A stretch of DNA of 64,000 bases, taken from Blastocladiella emersonii ATCC 22665 (Eukaryota > Blastocladiomycota > Blastocladiomycetes > Blastocladiales > Blastocladiaceae). Under the pieces are notes generated by a model. The model was not told the DNA's origin, did no database searches, and saw only the letters and a list, made by a program, of their open reading frames with translations. The translations under genes were made by a program, and so were the position numbers. Positions 39,549 to 50,284 of the stretch are shown in pieces; position 1 is the first letter of the stretch, and the number at the start of each line of letters is the position of its first letter. The stretch covers positions 62,001 through 126,000 of the forward strand of contig JANHCV010000015.1 in NCBI GenBank assembly GCA_025594325.1, written 5' to 3'.

Positions 39549-41648
39549 ATGGAGCCCACCCTCCCGACCTATCGGCCCGCTGCTGGCCGGTTCACCAACG
39601 ACGACGGCGCGTCCCTGCTCCCGCGCAGCAACCCTCGCCGCAACAGCTCCATCAGCTCGAGTGGCAGCAGCGACGATGACGACAAGAGCTCCAAGAAGCA
39701 CGCGCGCCCCGACGACCAGCAGCCCGCGCCCGCCATGCGCGCGCCGCGCTTCACCGCGGGCGTGCTGCTCGCGTCCGTCGCCCTCTTCGCCTACTTCATG
39801 CTCTTCCACGACGCCGACATGCTCACCAAGCTCGGTCTCGACAACTCGGGCGACCACCACCTCGAACCCAAGCACCTGACGCTCGTCCACAACGTGACCG
39901 TGCACACCATGGACGACTGGGGCTTTGTCGGCGCCGGGCTGGTCCTGCGCAAGGGACGCGTCGTGCGCGTCGTCCACGCTGCCAACGTGGCGCACTCGCG
40001 CCAGGCGCTCGCGAGCGCGGGCGCGAGGCTCGTCGACGGCCGGGGCGCGGTCGTCCTCCCGGGCCTCGTCGACTCGCACGGCCATCTCGTCGAGCAGGGG
40101 CTCGCGCAGTCGCGCCCCGAGCTCGTCCGCGCCAAGTCGCTCGAGGCGGTGCGCGCGCACCTGCACACGCACGCGATTGCGGCCAAAATGGCCGGTGTGC
40201 CGTTCAGCGACACGCGCTGGCTGCGCGGGCAGGGGTGGGACCATACCAAGTGGACCGACGCGGTCGACGGGCCCGGCGCGTTCCCGACCGCCGCGGACCT
40301 CGACGTCGACCCGGTCCTGCGCGAGATCCCGATCGTCCTCGCCCGCGTCGACGTGCACGGGTACCTGCTCAACCGCCGCGCCATCGAGCTGCTCGGCCCG
40401 CTCCCCGACACCGTGGTGGGCGGCGCCATCAAGCGCACGGCGTCGGGCGAGCCCGCGGGCGTGTTCCTCGACAACGCCATGGCGCTCGTCGACGGCGCGA
40501 TCCCGCCGCTCAAGCCCGCCGATATCCGCAACGCCGTCCGCAAGGCGCAGACGGCGCTGCTCGAGGCCGGGCTCGTCGGCATGCACAACGCCGGCACGCT
40601 GCCCGCCGAGCTCGCCGTGCTCGCGCAAATGGACCGCGAGCGGGACCTCCGCGTCCGCGTCTACGCCATGGCCCGCTGCCCGCAGCCCGCGCCCAAGGAG
40701 CACCTGCAGGTCGGGGCGCCGACGTTCTGCGCCGACCGGTTCGTCCGCGCCGCGCGCGAGGCGAACCTTACCGTGCCCACGGTCCTCGCGGACGACAACC
40801 ATGGCCGCCTGCCGCGCCTCGTCATGCGCAGCATCAAGATGTTCCTCGACGGCGCGCTGGGCTCGCACGGCGCCGCGCTCATCGAGCCGTACACGGACTC
40901 GCCCTCCGACAGCGGGATCGTGATCTGCTCGACGCGCGCGTGCCCGGAGCTCGCGCCCGTCGTCCGCCAGTGGCACGCTGCCGGGTGGCAGGTCAACATC
41001 CACGCGATCGGCGACCACGCCAACCGGCTCGCGATCGCCGCCCTCGAAAAGCTGCCCGCCGCCGCGCGCCCGCGCATCGAGCACGCGCAGATCGTCCACC
41101 CGGACGATATCCCGCGCCTCGCGCGCGCCGGGATCATCCCGTCGATGCAGCCCACGCACGCGACCTCGGACATGGCGTACGCGGCCAAGCGGCTCGGCGA
41201 CTCCCGGCTCCGCGGCGCGTACGCGTGGCAGTCGCTCCTGCGCGCCCGCGTCCCCGCGCTCGCGCTGGGCTCGGACTTCCCCGTCGAGCCCGTCGACCCG
41301 CTCAAGGGGATCTACGCGGCCGTCGCGCGCATGGACTACACCGGCGCGAGTCCCGCCGGCGAGGGCAAGCCGTGGATCGCGCACGAGGCCCTGACGCCGC
41401 ACCAGGCCGTCAAGGGGTTAACGCGCGACGCGGCGTTCGCCAGCTTCATGGACGCGCACGCCGGCGCGATCGTGCCCGACGCCGTCGCGGACTTTACGGT
41501 GCTCGACGCGGATATCCTGGCGGAGGGTGTCGCCGCGGACCCGGCGCGGATCTTGCGCGCCCGTGTCGTCGCGACGGTTGTTGATGGCAAGGCCGAGTAT
41601 GTCAACCGCGAGCACGCGATGGGCGGCGGGTGGGCTACGCTTGCTTAA
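39549..41648 (+). CDS. membrane-anchored amidohydrolase (YtcJ-like, amidohydrolase 3)
   Basis: Single exon, 699 residues. A Ser/Asp-rich cytosolic N-tail is followed by one hydrophobic anchor (residues about 69-87, GVLLASVALFAYFMLF), so the catalytic domain probably faces a lumen or the outside. Amidohydrolase motifs: GLVDSHGHL (HxH metal site), SIKMFLDGALGSHGA (bridging Lys region), INIHAIGDHANR-type His motif (NIHAIGDHANRLAI), RIEHAQIVHPDD and ALGSDFPVEPVDPL (metal Asp). The substrate is unknown. Relatives hydrolyse N-acyl or cyclic amides. The stop codon overlaps that of the convergent gene at 41645-43000 inside the tetranucleotide TTAA. Confidence 0.93.
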   Translation: MEPTLPTYRPAAGRFTNDDGASLLPRSNPRRNSSISSSGSSDDDDKSSKKHARPDDQQPAPAMRAPRFTAGVLLASVALFAYFMLFHDADMLTKLGLDNSGDHHLEPKHLTLVHNVTVHTMDDWGFVGAGLVLRKGRVVRVVHAANVAHSRQALASAGARLVDGRGAVVLPGLVDSHGHLVEQGLAQSRPELVRAKSLEAVRAHLHTHAIAAKMAGVPFSDTRWLRGQGWDHTKWTDAVDGPGAFPTAADLDVDPVLREIPIVLARVDVHGYLLNRRAIELLGPLPDTVVGGAIKRTASGEPAGVFLDNAMALVDGAIPPLKPADIRNAVRKAQTALLEAGLVGMHNAGTLPAELAVLAQMDRERDLRVRVYAMARCPQPAPKEHLQVGAPTFCADRFVRAAREANLTVPTVLADDNHGRLPRLVMRSIKMFLDGALGSHGAALIEPYTDSPSDSGIVICSTRACPELAPVVRQWHAAGWQVNIHAIGDHANRLAIAALEKLPAAARPRIEHAQIVHPDDIPRLARAGIIPSMQPTHATSDMAYAAKRLGDSRLRGAYAWQSLLRARVPALALGSDFPVEPVDPLKGIYAAVARMDYTGASPAGEGKPWIAHEALTPHQAVKGLTRDAAFASFMDAHAGAIVPDAVADFTVLDADILAEGVAADPARILRARVVATVVDGKAEYVNREHAMGGGWATLA

Positions 41649-43000
41649 GAATACATGTATTGATTGGGTTTCACCGCCTGTACTGCTGCCGTGGTCCCGT
41701 TCAGCGCGGCCGCCGCGCTCGCGAGCTTCTTCTCAACCATCGCCTTGACGAACGGCGCCCCCGCGCGCTCCGCGGCGCGCACCACGGCCTCGGCGCGGTA
41801 CGTCCCGAGCCGCGCATTCCTTGGCCGCGCCATGACCATCCCCGCCCACTGCGTGTGCCCGCGGTCGAGCATCGCGACGAGAACCAGGTCGCGGTCGCCG
41901 CCGTCACTCTCGCCCGTCGTCGCAAACACGCGGTCCGCGACCGCCAGCGCGTTCACGGCCACCGCGTCCGCGAGCGCCTGTAACATCGCCGGGTGCCGCC
42001 AAGAAGCGCGCACGAGTGGTTCGGTTATGATCTCGCGGTCGAACAGTGCGTACGGCAGCGGCTCGCCCCGCGGCGCGTACGCGGTCACGGCCTGCAGCAC
42101 GAGCTCGGCGTACGCGGCGCCCGCAGAGGAGGTTGGCGCGCACACAGGCGACGGGAGCGCGGCGAGGCGGGCGCGGAACTCGCGCAGGAGGACGGAGAAC
42201 GTGCGCTCGTCCCGCGCCAAGACCGACCACGACAGCCACGCGGCGACGGCGTGCGTCGGCGGCTGCGAGACCTCGCCGTCAGCGTCCCGGTTCGCGTTGA
42301 ACAGCGCGGCCAGCGGCTCTGCCGACTCGCCGCCCCACATGACGTACACGGTCGCAGTCGTCAGCCACCCGAGCCGCCCGTGCGCCGCGAACACGCGCGG
42401 CGCGTCGTCCCACCCGCTCACCGCGGCGCACAGCGCAGTCCACGCGGCCGACCCGACGCCGACGGGCACCTCCCAGAAGCTCGGGCACACGCGCTCGATG
42501 AGCAGCCGGACGACCGCCTTCGCGTCGTCGGGCCGCGCGGCCGCGTGTGGCGAGCGTAGCGCGTGGAGTACTGGCGCCGTCCGCCTCGCTTCCTCGCGCG
42601 CCAGCGCGTCGCGCGGGAGGTACAGGTGGCCGCAGCCCTCCTCCTCCTCTTCACCCAAGAGCACACGGACGAGCGGGACGTCGAGCGCCGCGGCCGCGAT
42701 CCGCAGCGCGTGCTGGTAGTTGTCGAGCTGCTTCCCCTTCGCTTCTTCATCCGCGGGCTGGCGCAGGAACGGGTGTGCGTCGCCGTGGCGAAACTCGCGG
42801 AGTACGCGCAGCAGGACGCGCGCGTTGCTACGCTGCATCGCCCACGCGTAGTGAAGCGGCGCGCGCTGAATAGCGTCGAGCGGGACGCCCGCGGCGAGCG
42901 CGCGCGATGCGCGGTGCATGCGCGCAACGTCTCGGAACGACAGGTACGCGGCGACGCCCGCGAGGGCGAGCGAGGGGAGGTCGTTGATGGTTGGTTTCAT
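41645..43000 (-). CDS. F-box-like helical-repeat protein, function unknown
   Basis: Single exon, 451 residues. The N-terminus (INDLPSLALAGVAAYLSFRDVARMHRASRALA) fits an F-box-like motif and resembles the start of the 50281-52560 protein. The rest is Ala/Leu/Val/Arg-rich helix with ankyrin-like spacing in places (APLHYAWAMQRSNARVLLRVL; VVRLLIERVCPSF), but no clear repeat consensus. No signal peptide. Its stop shares TTAA with the amidohydrolase stop. An ATG at about 43025 opens a short overlapping frame upstream of the start. Likely a distant member of the F-box-like families of this region. Function not assigned. Confidence 0.68.
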   Translation of the reverse strand: MKPTINDLPSLALAGVAAYLSFRDVARMHRASRALAAGVPLDAIQRAPLHYAWAMQRSNARVLLRVLREFRHGDAHPFLRQPADEEAKGKQLDNYQHALRIAAAALDVPLVRVLLGEEEEEGCGHLYLPRDALAREEARRTAPVLHALRSPHAAARPDDAKAVVRLLIERVCPSFWEVPVGVGSAAWTALCAAVSGWDDAPRVFAAHGRLGWLTTATVYVMWGGESAEPLAALFNANRDADGEVSQPPTHAVAAWLSWSVLARDERTFSVLLREFRARLAALPSPVCAPTSSAGAAYAELVLQAVTAYAPRGEPLPYALFDREIITEPLVRASWRHPAMLQALADAVAVNALAVADRVFATTGESDGGDRDLVLVAMLDRGHTQWAGMVMARPRNARLGTYRAEAVVRAAERAGAPFVKAMVEKKLASAAAALNGTTAAVQAVKPNQYMYS

Positions 43001-43071
43001 GGAGTGTGCTAGTGAGATGTATCATGACAATGAAGAGACAAGGGAGAAGCGGATCAGACGCCGGCGGGCGC

Positions 43072-46000
43072 CTACAGGATGGCGTGCAGCTGGGCGAGCA
43101 CGTCGTCGACGGCGGGGGCGCGGCGGCTCGGGTTGAGCAGGAACGTCTCGAAGGCCGTGGTCAGCAGGCCGTGGAACTCGCGCAGGTGCGCCGCCGTCTT
43201 GGGCGGCAACCGCACCTTGGCCACGCCGTCGCGGTCGAGCGTCACGGTGCGCGCCAGGTAGTTGGTCGCCAGCGGGTACTGGCACCCGACCGCGAACGTC
43301 ACGAGCAGCGGGTGCACGTTGGTCGCGTCGAACACGAGCAGCTGCGTCGAGTGCAGGCTACATGAGGAACGGTTGTCAGTCAGCGGTCTGCCCTCCGTCC
43401 ATGGCACGCGAGAGAGAGCGTACCAGGTAAAGTAACAGTAGAACGGCGACAGCTCACGCGACGCCGTAGCCGCGGTCGCCGCCATGGCCGAGCTGACCTG
43501 GACGCCCGCGATCAGCAGGCCCGCCTCCTTGACCGACGCCAGGACCGCGGCCGCCGTCTCGCCGACGAAAATGGACCCCCCGTGCAGCGTAACCGTGCCG
43601 CGCGCGGACGTGAAGGCGCCCTCGTGCAGCTTCATGACGTTCGGGTACGCGGCCGCGAGCAGCGCGAGGTGCACGATGTCGAGGCACGAGTTGTGCTTGT
43701 TGCACGCGTCCCAGTCCAGGGGAAGCAGGGAGATGAGCTGGGTGCGCGTGTCGTCGACGATCGTGAGCGACTTGTAGTTGAGGCCGTGCCGCGTGCAGTA
43801 GGCCCGCGCCTTACTGGCGCCCTCCTTGCGCAGCTTGGTCTTCCACTCGGTGTAGATGTTGTAGTAGGTGAGCAGGTCGCTGCGCCCGTACAGCAGGTCG
43901 CGCGTGAGGCTGCCAGCCCCACCGCCGCCGCCGCCCTGCCAGTTGGTCGACTCGAACAGCTGCACCGAGGCGCTGAGGTACGCGGCGACGGTCACGGCCA
44001 CGTCGATGCACCCGTAGAAGGCGCCGAACGCGAGCAGCTTGCCGAGCTCGACGTCGAGCGGCATGAGCCCGAGGAACCGGCCGAGCGGCGTGAGCTCGCC
44101 GTCGTCGTCGAGCGCGCGTGTCGCCTTGAGCCGGTCAATCGCCGCGATGACGCGCGACGTCGGCGGCGGGTCGAGGAACGCGCGGAACGCATCGACAATG
44201 TCGGGCAGCCCGTACACCTTGATCTTGAGCGCGGTGCTCTCGAGCGCCATGCGCTGGATCTCGGGCACCTCGTACTCGGCCATGAGGTGGTCGTGCCGGT
44301 GCCGCGAGTACATGGCGAAATAGTAGCCCGCGCGCACGCGGCCCGCGCGGCCCTGCCGCTGCCGGCAGTTGGCCTGCGTGACAAACGACTCGCGCAGCCG
44401 CGTGACGTGCTTCTTCTCGTCGTACCGCGTGATCTTGGCCTTGCCCGAGTCGATCACGAACACGACGTCTGGGATCGTCACGCCCGTCTCGGCAATGTTG
44501 GTGCTGAGCACGATCTTGCGCATCCCGCGCAGCGGAGGGCGGAACACCTGCGCCTGCTGCGCCGGCGACAGCGAGCTGTGCAGCGGGAGCACCGACGCCC
44601 CCGGCACGTCCTTGAGCCGGTCGTAGAGCCGGCGAATCTCGCCGATACCGGGCAGGAACACGAGGATCGCGCCGAGGTCGCGCGGACCCGACGACAGGCG
44701 CGCGTCCCCGCTGGTGCTGTCGCCCTCGCCCTCGTCGTACGAGCCCTCCATGATGTGGTGGACGGTGCGCACGATCAGCTCGTAGTTGATGACGGTCGGG
44801 TCGAGCGCGCGGACCGCGGCCTTGACGGGGTGCGGGTACGCGGCGAGGTACGGCGACGTGTCCTCGGGGAACGTGGCGGGCTGCTCCTCCCAGTAGAACT
44901 GGGTGGCGCCCGTCATGGTCTTTTTCTTGACAACCCGCACATCGCGCAGGAACTCGTCCGACTGCGGCGTGTACCGCGTCGCCTCGATCACGTCCTCGAG
45001 GTACAGCCGGTCGACGGGGAACGTGCGGCCGGGGATCGCGAGCACGGGGCACCCGCCGAGGTACGCCGCGAACTCGGCGTCCTTCATGGTCGCCGACATG
45101 AGTACGACCTTGAGGTCGGGGCGCGCGTCCAGCAGCCGCTTGAGCATGACCAGCAGGAAATCGGAATCGAGCGACCGCTCGTGCACCTCGTCGAGGATGA
45201 CATGGCTGATCCCGTCGAGCACCGGGTCCGACTCGAGCCGCCGCAGCAGGATCCCCGTCGTGCAGAACACGAGCCGCGTGCGCGCCGACTGCTTGCTCTC
45301 GAGCTTGACGCTGTACCCGACCGTGTCGCCCACGCGCGCGTCGCCCCACTCCTTGGCCACACGCGTCGCGATCGACGTGGCTGAGATGCGCCGCGGCTGG
45401 CAGCAGAAGATCTGGCCCGCCTCGCCCGCCGCCACCACGTCCTCGAGCACGAACTGCGGAACCTGCGTTGATTTGCCCGAACCCGTCTCACCACTTACAA
45501 TGACGACGCGGTGGTTGCGCACGGCCGCGGCAACCTCGGCGCGGTACTCCCACACGGGCAGGGTTTCGCGCTGGCGCTGCAGCGCCGGGTCGCGCGTCGG
45601 AAGCGGCGTCGACGTGTTGACGTTGCGCCCGTTACCGGTGCGCGAGGCACTGGCCGTCGACGCGGTCGCGTCGGGGGCGGGGGTGCCCGAGCGGCTGTCC
45701 GAGCCTGCAGTCGCCTTCTTCGGGCCCATGGCGCCCTACACACATGAAAGGGACGGTGTAAGTTTTTGCGGACTGCTGAAAGAGACCAGTTCCGAAAAGT
45801 ACCTCGGCCTTGAACTGCGCGACGAGATCGACGAGGAACTGGACCATCTCGGAATCGACCTTGCGCTGGCCCTCCTCGGCCTGGCCCTTGTCGCGGGCCT
45901 CGACCTCGTTCCACACCTCGCGGTACGCGGGAGGGAGCATGCGGCCGAGCGGGCGGCCCTTGGAGATGAAGTAGAGGCCGATGGTGGCGGCGTAGTGCTC

Positions 46001-47224
46001 GGCCTCGAGCTTGGTCTTGCAGTAGTCGGGCCCTTTCCACGACTTGCCGTTGATGTTACACTGGACGCGGAAGCAGGTGCCGCTCGGGATCGGCACGCCG
46101 CGCTCGCGCTTGGCGTCCGGGTACCCGATCTTGACGTTGCGGTCCTCCTTGAACATGGTGTCGCGCAGCAACTGCTTGGGCACCTTGCCCGTCCACCCGA
46201 TGGTCGAAAACTCGCGCGCCTCGGGCGTCTTGTACGTCGACGGCACGTCCGAGTGGTCGAGATCGAACACGTTGAGCGAGTCGAGGTCGATGCCCAGGTC
46301 CTCGGCGGTCGACTTGGCGGGCTTCTTGGGCGACGAGGCCGCAGCGGCGCCGTCAGAGGCAGCAGCGGCAGCAGGGGCCGCAGCGGGCTTGGCGGCGTCG
46401 GACTTGGGCGAGGCCGAACCGCCAGCAGCGGCGGCAGACTTGGCGGCCGCATCACCGCCCTTGCCGCCGCGACCGCGCGCGCGGCCCTTGCCCTTGGCCG
46501 CCTTCTTGGCCGCCTCCTCGGCCTCAGCCGCGGCCTTCTCGGCGGGCGTGGGCTCGGGGAGGCCCTGGTGGTAGTACACCTTGTCGGCGAACCCGCGCGG
46601 GAGCCGCTCGCCCGAGACGGTAAGGCACACCGTATGCGCAACATTCTGCACGTCCCACGGCGCGGGCGCGCGCTTCATGGCGGCGTGCACGATAGCGCGG
46701 TCGAGCCCGAGATGCTGCTCGAGCGTGACGTGGACGAGGTGGAGGTCGCGCATCAGTTTGCTCACGTCCTCGGTCGGCACGCGGAGCCGCGGCGGCGCCG
46801 GCGCGGGCTCGCCGCCGTTGCCGAGCCCGAGCGTCTCGGGGATCTTGGTCACCAGGTAGTCGACGAGCATCCGCTCGCACCGCACGGGCAGCGCCACGGG
46901 GACCGCGTTCGCCGACGCGTCGTCGCGCAGCTTGGTGATTTCGGTCCCGATCCGCGCGACGCGCGCGTCGCGCGCGAAATCGGCCAGGTGCTTGGACACG
47001 GCGTCGTCGGCCGACGCCGCGGCCTTCTCGGCGGCCTTGGCCGCCTTGAGGTCCTTCTTCTTGGGCTTCGGCGGCGCAACCGGGTTGCGGACAAGCGGCG
47101 CCGGCGCGGCCTCCTCCTCAACGACGGCGGCAGCCGCGGCAGCGACCTGCTTCTTGGACGGGGTCGACGTCGTCGCGAAGCCGCGCGCGTTGGCCGCGGC
47201 GGCAGCGGGTTTCTTCTTGGCCAT
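43072..47224 (-). CDS. DExH-box RNA helicase, DHX29/DHX57 (YLR419W) type
   Basis: Exons 47224-45803, 45735-43424 and 43357-43072 (introns 45736-45802 GTACTT...TAG, phase 0; 43358-43423 GTACGC...TAG, 66 nt, phase 2) give about 1339 residues. The start MAKKK...RGFATTSTPSKK is typical of fungal YLR419W-like helicases. A dsRBD-like segment precedes the helicase core (VPKQLLRDTMFKEDRNVKIGYP ... KTKLEAEHYAATIGLYF). Core motifs: SGETGSGKST (I), CCQPRRISA (Ia), ILDEVHERSLDSD (II, DEVH), LMSATMKD (III), STNIAETGVTIPD (V), QRQGRAGRV (VI). WH/ratchet and OB domains end CLHSTQLLVFDATNVHP, rebuilt by the last splice. DHX29 relatives aid scanning of structured mRNAs. Confidence 0.93.
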
Positions 47225-47591
47225 GTTGCAGCAAGTGGCGAGTGTGATCCGTTGCAAGTGCGGGGTGGATGGGGAGGGACAGGTGAGAAAGGCGCGAGGG
47301 CGACTTGGCTTCACCGCAGCCGTGTTTCGCAGGTCACGCCGGTCACGTCGATGTGATCGACGCGACTCAGCTTCCACTTCTTTCGATAAAGCGAGCACCG
47401 TGGAATAGCTTGCGTCTACTAAGCTGTTCAACTGACTGGAGAGTGAGCTACCTACTATTCTCGCCCGCTTACACGCACGCACTACGACCTCGCAGTCGAA
47501 ATCGCCGTCCACCACAATCTAATCAATGCGACTCGAGGATTGAATAAAAGGAATGAACCTGAGAGTCTTAAATATATGCAAAAATAGTATA
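47225..47591. promoter_or_regulatory. helicase promoter region / LRR gene 3' end
   Basis: No gene seen. 47540-47595 is strikingly AT-rich for this window (ttaaatatatgcaaaaatagtatatta) and forms the 3' flank of the kinase-LRR gene. Confidence 0.45.
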
Positions 47592-50023
47592 TTAGTTGAT
47601 CTGGAGCGTTTTCAGATTCGGAAACCCACGCTCCTTAAGCGCAGCGGCACCCGCTTCGCCAATCCCGCTTTCAGCAATCTGGAGCTCGCGAATGCTGTCA
47701 GGCAAGTGAAGCGCAAGTGCCCACCCTCCAGCATCACCGAGTTTGTTGCGCCGCAAGTCCAGGTAGCTGAGCTTGGGTGGCAGCTGAGAGGCAAGCGCTT
47801 CTGCGCCATCAGGGCCAAGATCGCATCCGCTGAGATCGAGCGACTCCAAGGATCGCGGCAGACGTGCCTCGGCTATGGCGCGCGCACCGCCGTCGCCAAG
47901 CGGGTTATCGGCAAGCGAGAACGTGACCATTCCTTTGGTCAGACGCGACACAACCGCGCGTGCACCGCTGGCAGTGAGCCTGTTGTCGCTGAGTTCGAGT
48001 TTTTCGAGTACGCCAGGCAAGTCAGGCGCAAGTATTTTCGCGCCCTCGTCCGTGATCCCCGTGCATCCAAGCCAGAGCTTTGCGACCTTGGGCGGGATCG
48101 AGGGCGCAATGGCTTCAATTCCGGCGTCGCCAAGCAAGGGGTTATCGCGCAGGTCCAGCACCGTGAGGTCCGCAGGCATATTTGCCTTCAAAGCGGCAGC
48201 AAAGTCTGGGCCAAGCCCATTCCCCGCCAAGCCAAGTTCCGTGAGCTGGCGTGGGAGAGTGGTGGTCAGGGCCGAAGCGCTACCGTCGCCAATGCTGTTG
48301 TACCCGAGGTACAGTACTTTGAAGTACTGTGCTGTGTCGATAGCCACGGAAAGGGCAAATGCGGTGCCAAGCTCGTTTTTTTCGACTTCAAGTCGAACGA
48401 GATCGCGGGGCAGGCTCTGCGCGAGCGCAAGCCCACCGGCAGGACCAACGCGGTTCCCGTTGGCAACGAGTGACTGCAGCGTGGGCGGTAGCGACGGTGC
48501 GAGAGAGGCCATGCCAAGGTCGCCGATGCGGTTTCCCTCAACGTTGAGCTCAATCATGGAGGAATCGGAAAGACATTTAGCGAGCCCCTCGGCACCGTGG
48601 TCGCCAATCTGGTTCATGTGGATACACAGACGAAGAATGTTGCGCGGAAGATTTGCACCAATTGCAACTGCACCAGCATCGGCAATCCCGTTGCGATCAA
48701 GGATAAGCTCCTTGATGGTCGCTGGAAGTGCAGGTGCAAGAAAAGCGCAGCCATCATCGCCGAGATGGTTCGTTCCAAGGTTCAGCCTAATCAAGGCGAG
48801 TGGAAGTCCTGCAACAGCAAGCGCCTCGGCTCCGCGTGCGCTAATCCCGTTTGCACCAAGGTAGAGAGTACGGAGCCAACGTGGAAGCGCAGGAGCGAGG
48901 ATCTCAACTCCGTCATCGCCAAGCTGGTTGCAGTCAAGGATCAGTGCGGTAAGGGTCGTTGGAAGCCCAGACCCAGAAACAAGCGCGGTGATTGCAGTGG
49001 AATCAAGCTGGCAATTGGTCAGATTGACCGAGACGAGGTTTTGCAACCGAAATGCAACTGCATAGGCAAGGATCTCGAGCCCGGCGGCGGTGACGTGGTG
49101 ATCGTTGAGGGACAAGGTCCTCCCATCGCCAAGGGCGAGCTCGAATCGGCCAGCCCACAGCGCATGGTCAGCTTCAGTGACGGGAGATGGCCCGCTCCAG
49201 ACCTATGCGTTGAACGATTGGTAAGTTGTCCGTACTTGGGTCAATTATTGCGGCAGAAGCGTACCTCGAAGTGGGCCTCTGCACTGGGAGGTTGTAATGG
49301 TGAACCGCGCGCAATTGCGTCCATTTCTTGGGCGATCACGTCAAACAACGGCCGCGAGCCCCAACGTTTGTCCCAACACTGCTCCATGAGCGCCCACATG
49401 GCCGATGTAGTTTCCAGTCGAGCCGGACGCAAGCCATCCCGAATATGCATGGACACGAGCCAAGGATCCGTGTTTGGCCAGGGTACAGTCTCGGCAATGA
49501 CCTCGTACGCGACCATGGCGAATGCAAAGCGATCGGGCTCAAATCGAGGAGAGACCCCAGGCACATACCGCTCGGGTGCAATGTACCGCGGGTTTCCAAA
49601 GCTGCCGACGGTGAATCGCGAGAGATGCGCAGAAGGGGTTGCGAGTCGCTTTGAGATGCCAAAATCGGAGAGCTTGGCTTGCCCGTCGCTGTCGACAAGA
49701 ACGTTATCCGCGCGTAAGTCGTTGTGCGCGATCTCGCGCGAGTGGAGGTAGTCCATCTCGTGTGCGACGTCGGCGAGAAGTCGAAACTTGACGCCATCGG
49801 GTTTGCCGCGTGAGTAAAAGTTAAGAGACCCGTTCGCCATAAATTCCAAGACCAAGCGCGGCGCAAGTGCCCGAAGGGCTGGATGAGGCAGGATGCCCCC
49901 GAAGTCGACTGTGCAACAGTCTTGTCCGCAAGTGCAAGCGTCGCTAAAAGCGCGGCGCGAAAGACGCGGAGGACATGTGCCTTGTCGCTCGAGACAGTTG
50001 CCAAGTCGAGTGCTGTGATCCAT
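47592..50023 (-). CDS. kinase-LRR protein with truncated kinase domain (possibly a pseudogene)
   Basis: Exons 50023-49265 and 49202-47592 (intron 49203-49264, GTACGC...TAG, phase 0) give 789 residues. The kinase C-lobe is TKL-like: LVLEFMANGSL hinge, IAHNDLRADNVLV catalytic loop (HND in place of HRD, residues about 100-102), LSDFGIS (DFG about 120-122), YIAPERY, and EQCWDKRWGSRPLF. About 18 leucine-rich repeats of the RNH1/NLR type (LxLxxNxLGDxGAxxLAxxLP) follow. The Gly-rich loop, VAxK lysine and alpha-C are absent. A second ATG at 50070 starts MKTDELLHALVGRF..., a plausible native N-terminus, but in another frame. That suggests a deletion plus frameshift removed the N-lobe, so ATP binding is unlikely. 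Confidence 0.68.
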
Positions 50024-50066
50024 TCGCGAAATCTGCCCACGAGGGCATGCAGCAGTTCATCTGTTT

Positions 50067-50093
50067 TCATGGTGACTGTGCGGATTGATACAT
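50067..50093 (-). promoter_or_regulatory. upstream ORF overlapping the ATG at 50070
   Basis: Gene sense ATG TAT CAA TCC GCA CAG ..., eight codons, whose TGA overlaps the ATG at 50070 as ATGA. The first three codons match those of the upstream ORFs before 57063 and 59385. Confidence 0.5.
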
Positions 50094-50257
50094 GGGCAGT
50101 GGGTTCGGAGAGCGAGGATCGGCGGCGGGGCGTCGCGCGCTCCCGATCACCGCTGCGGCTTCCTGAAACGCTCCCGACCTGACGCTCACACGTGCGTGTG
50201 GACCCGCGGCACGTCCCCGCTCCCGCGCATTCACCACACACGCATGAAATCTCATGG

Positions 50258-50284
50258 ATGAATCTGATTGACTATATGCAATGA
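50258..50284 (+). promoter_or_regulatory. upstream ORF overlapping the start of the 50281 gene
   Basis: ATG AAT CTG ATT GAC ... CAA TGA, eight codons. Its stop overlaps the main ATG (50281) as ATGA. Such an arrangement allows termination-reinitiation or start competition. Whether it is used is unknown. Confidence 0.45.
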
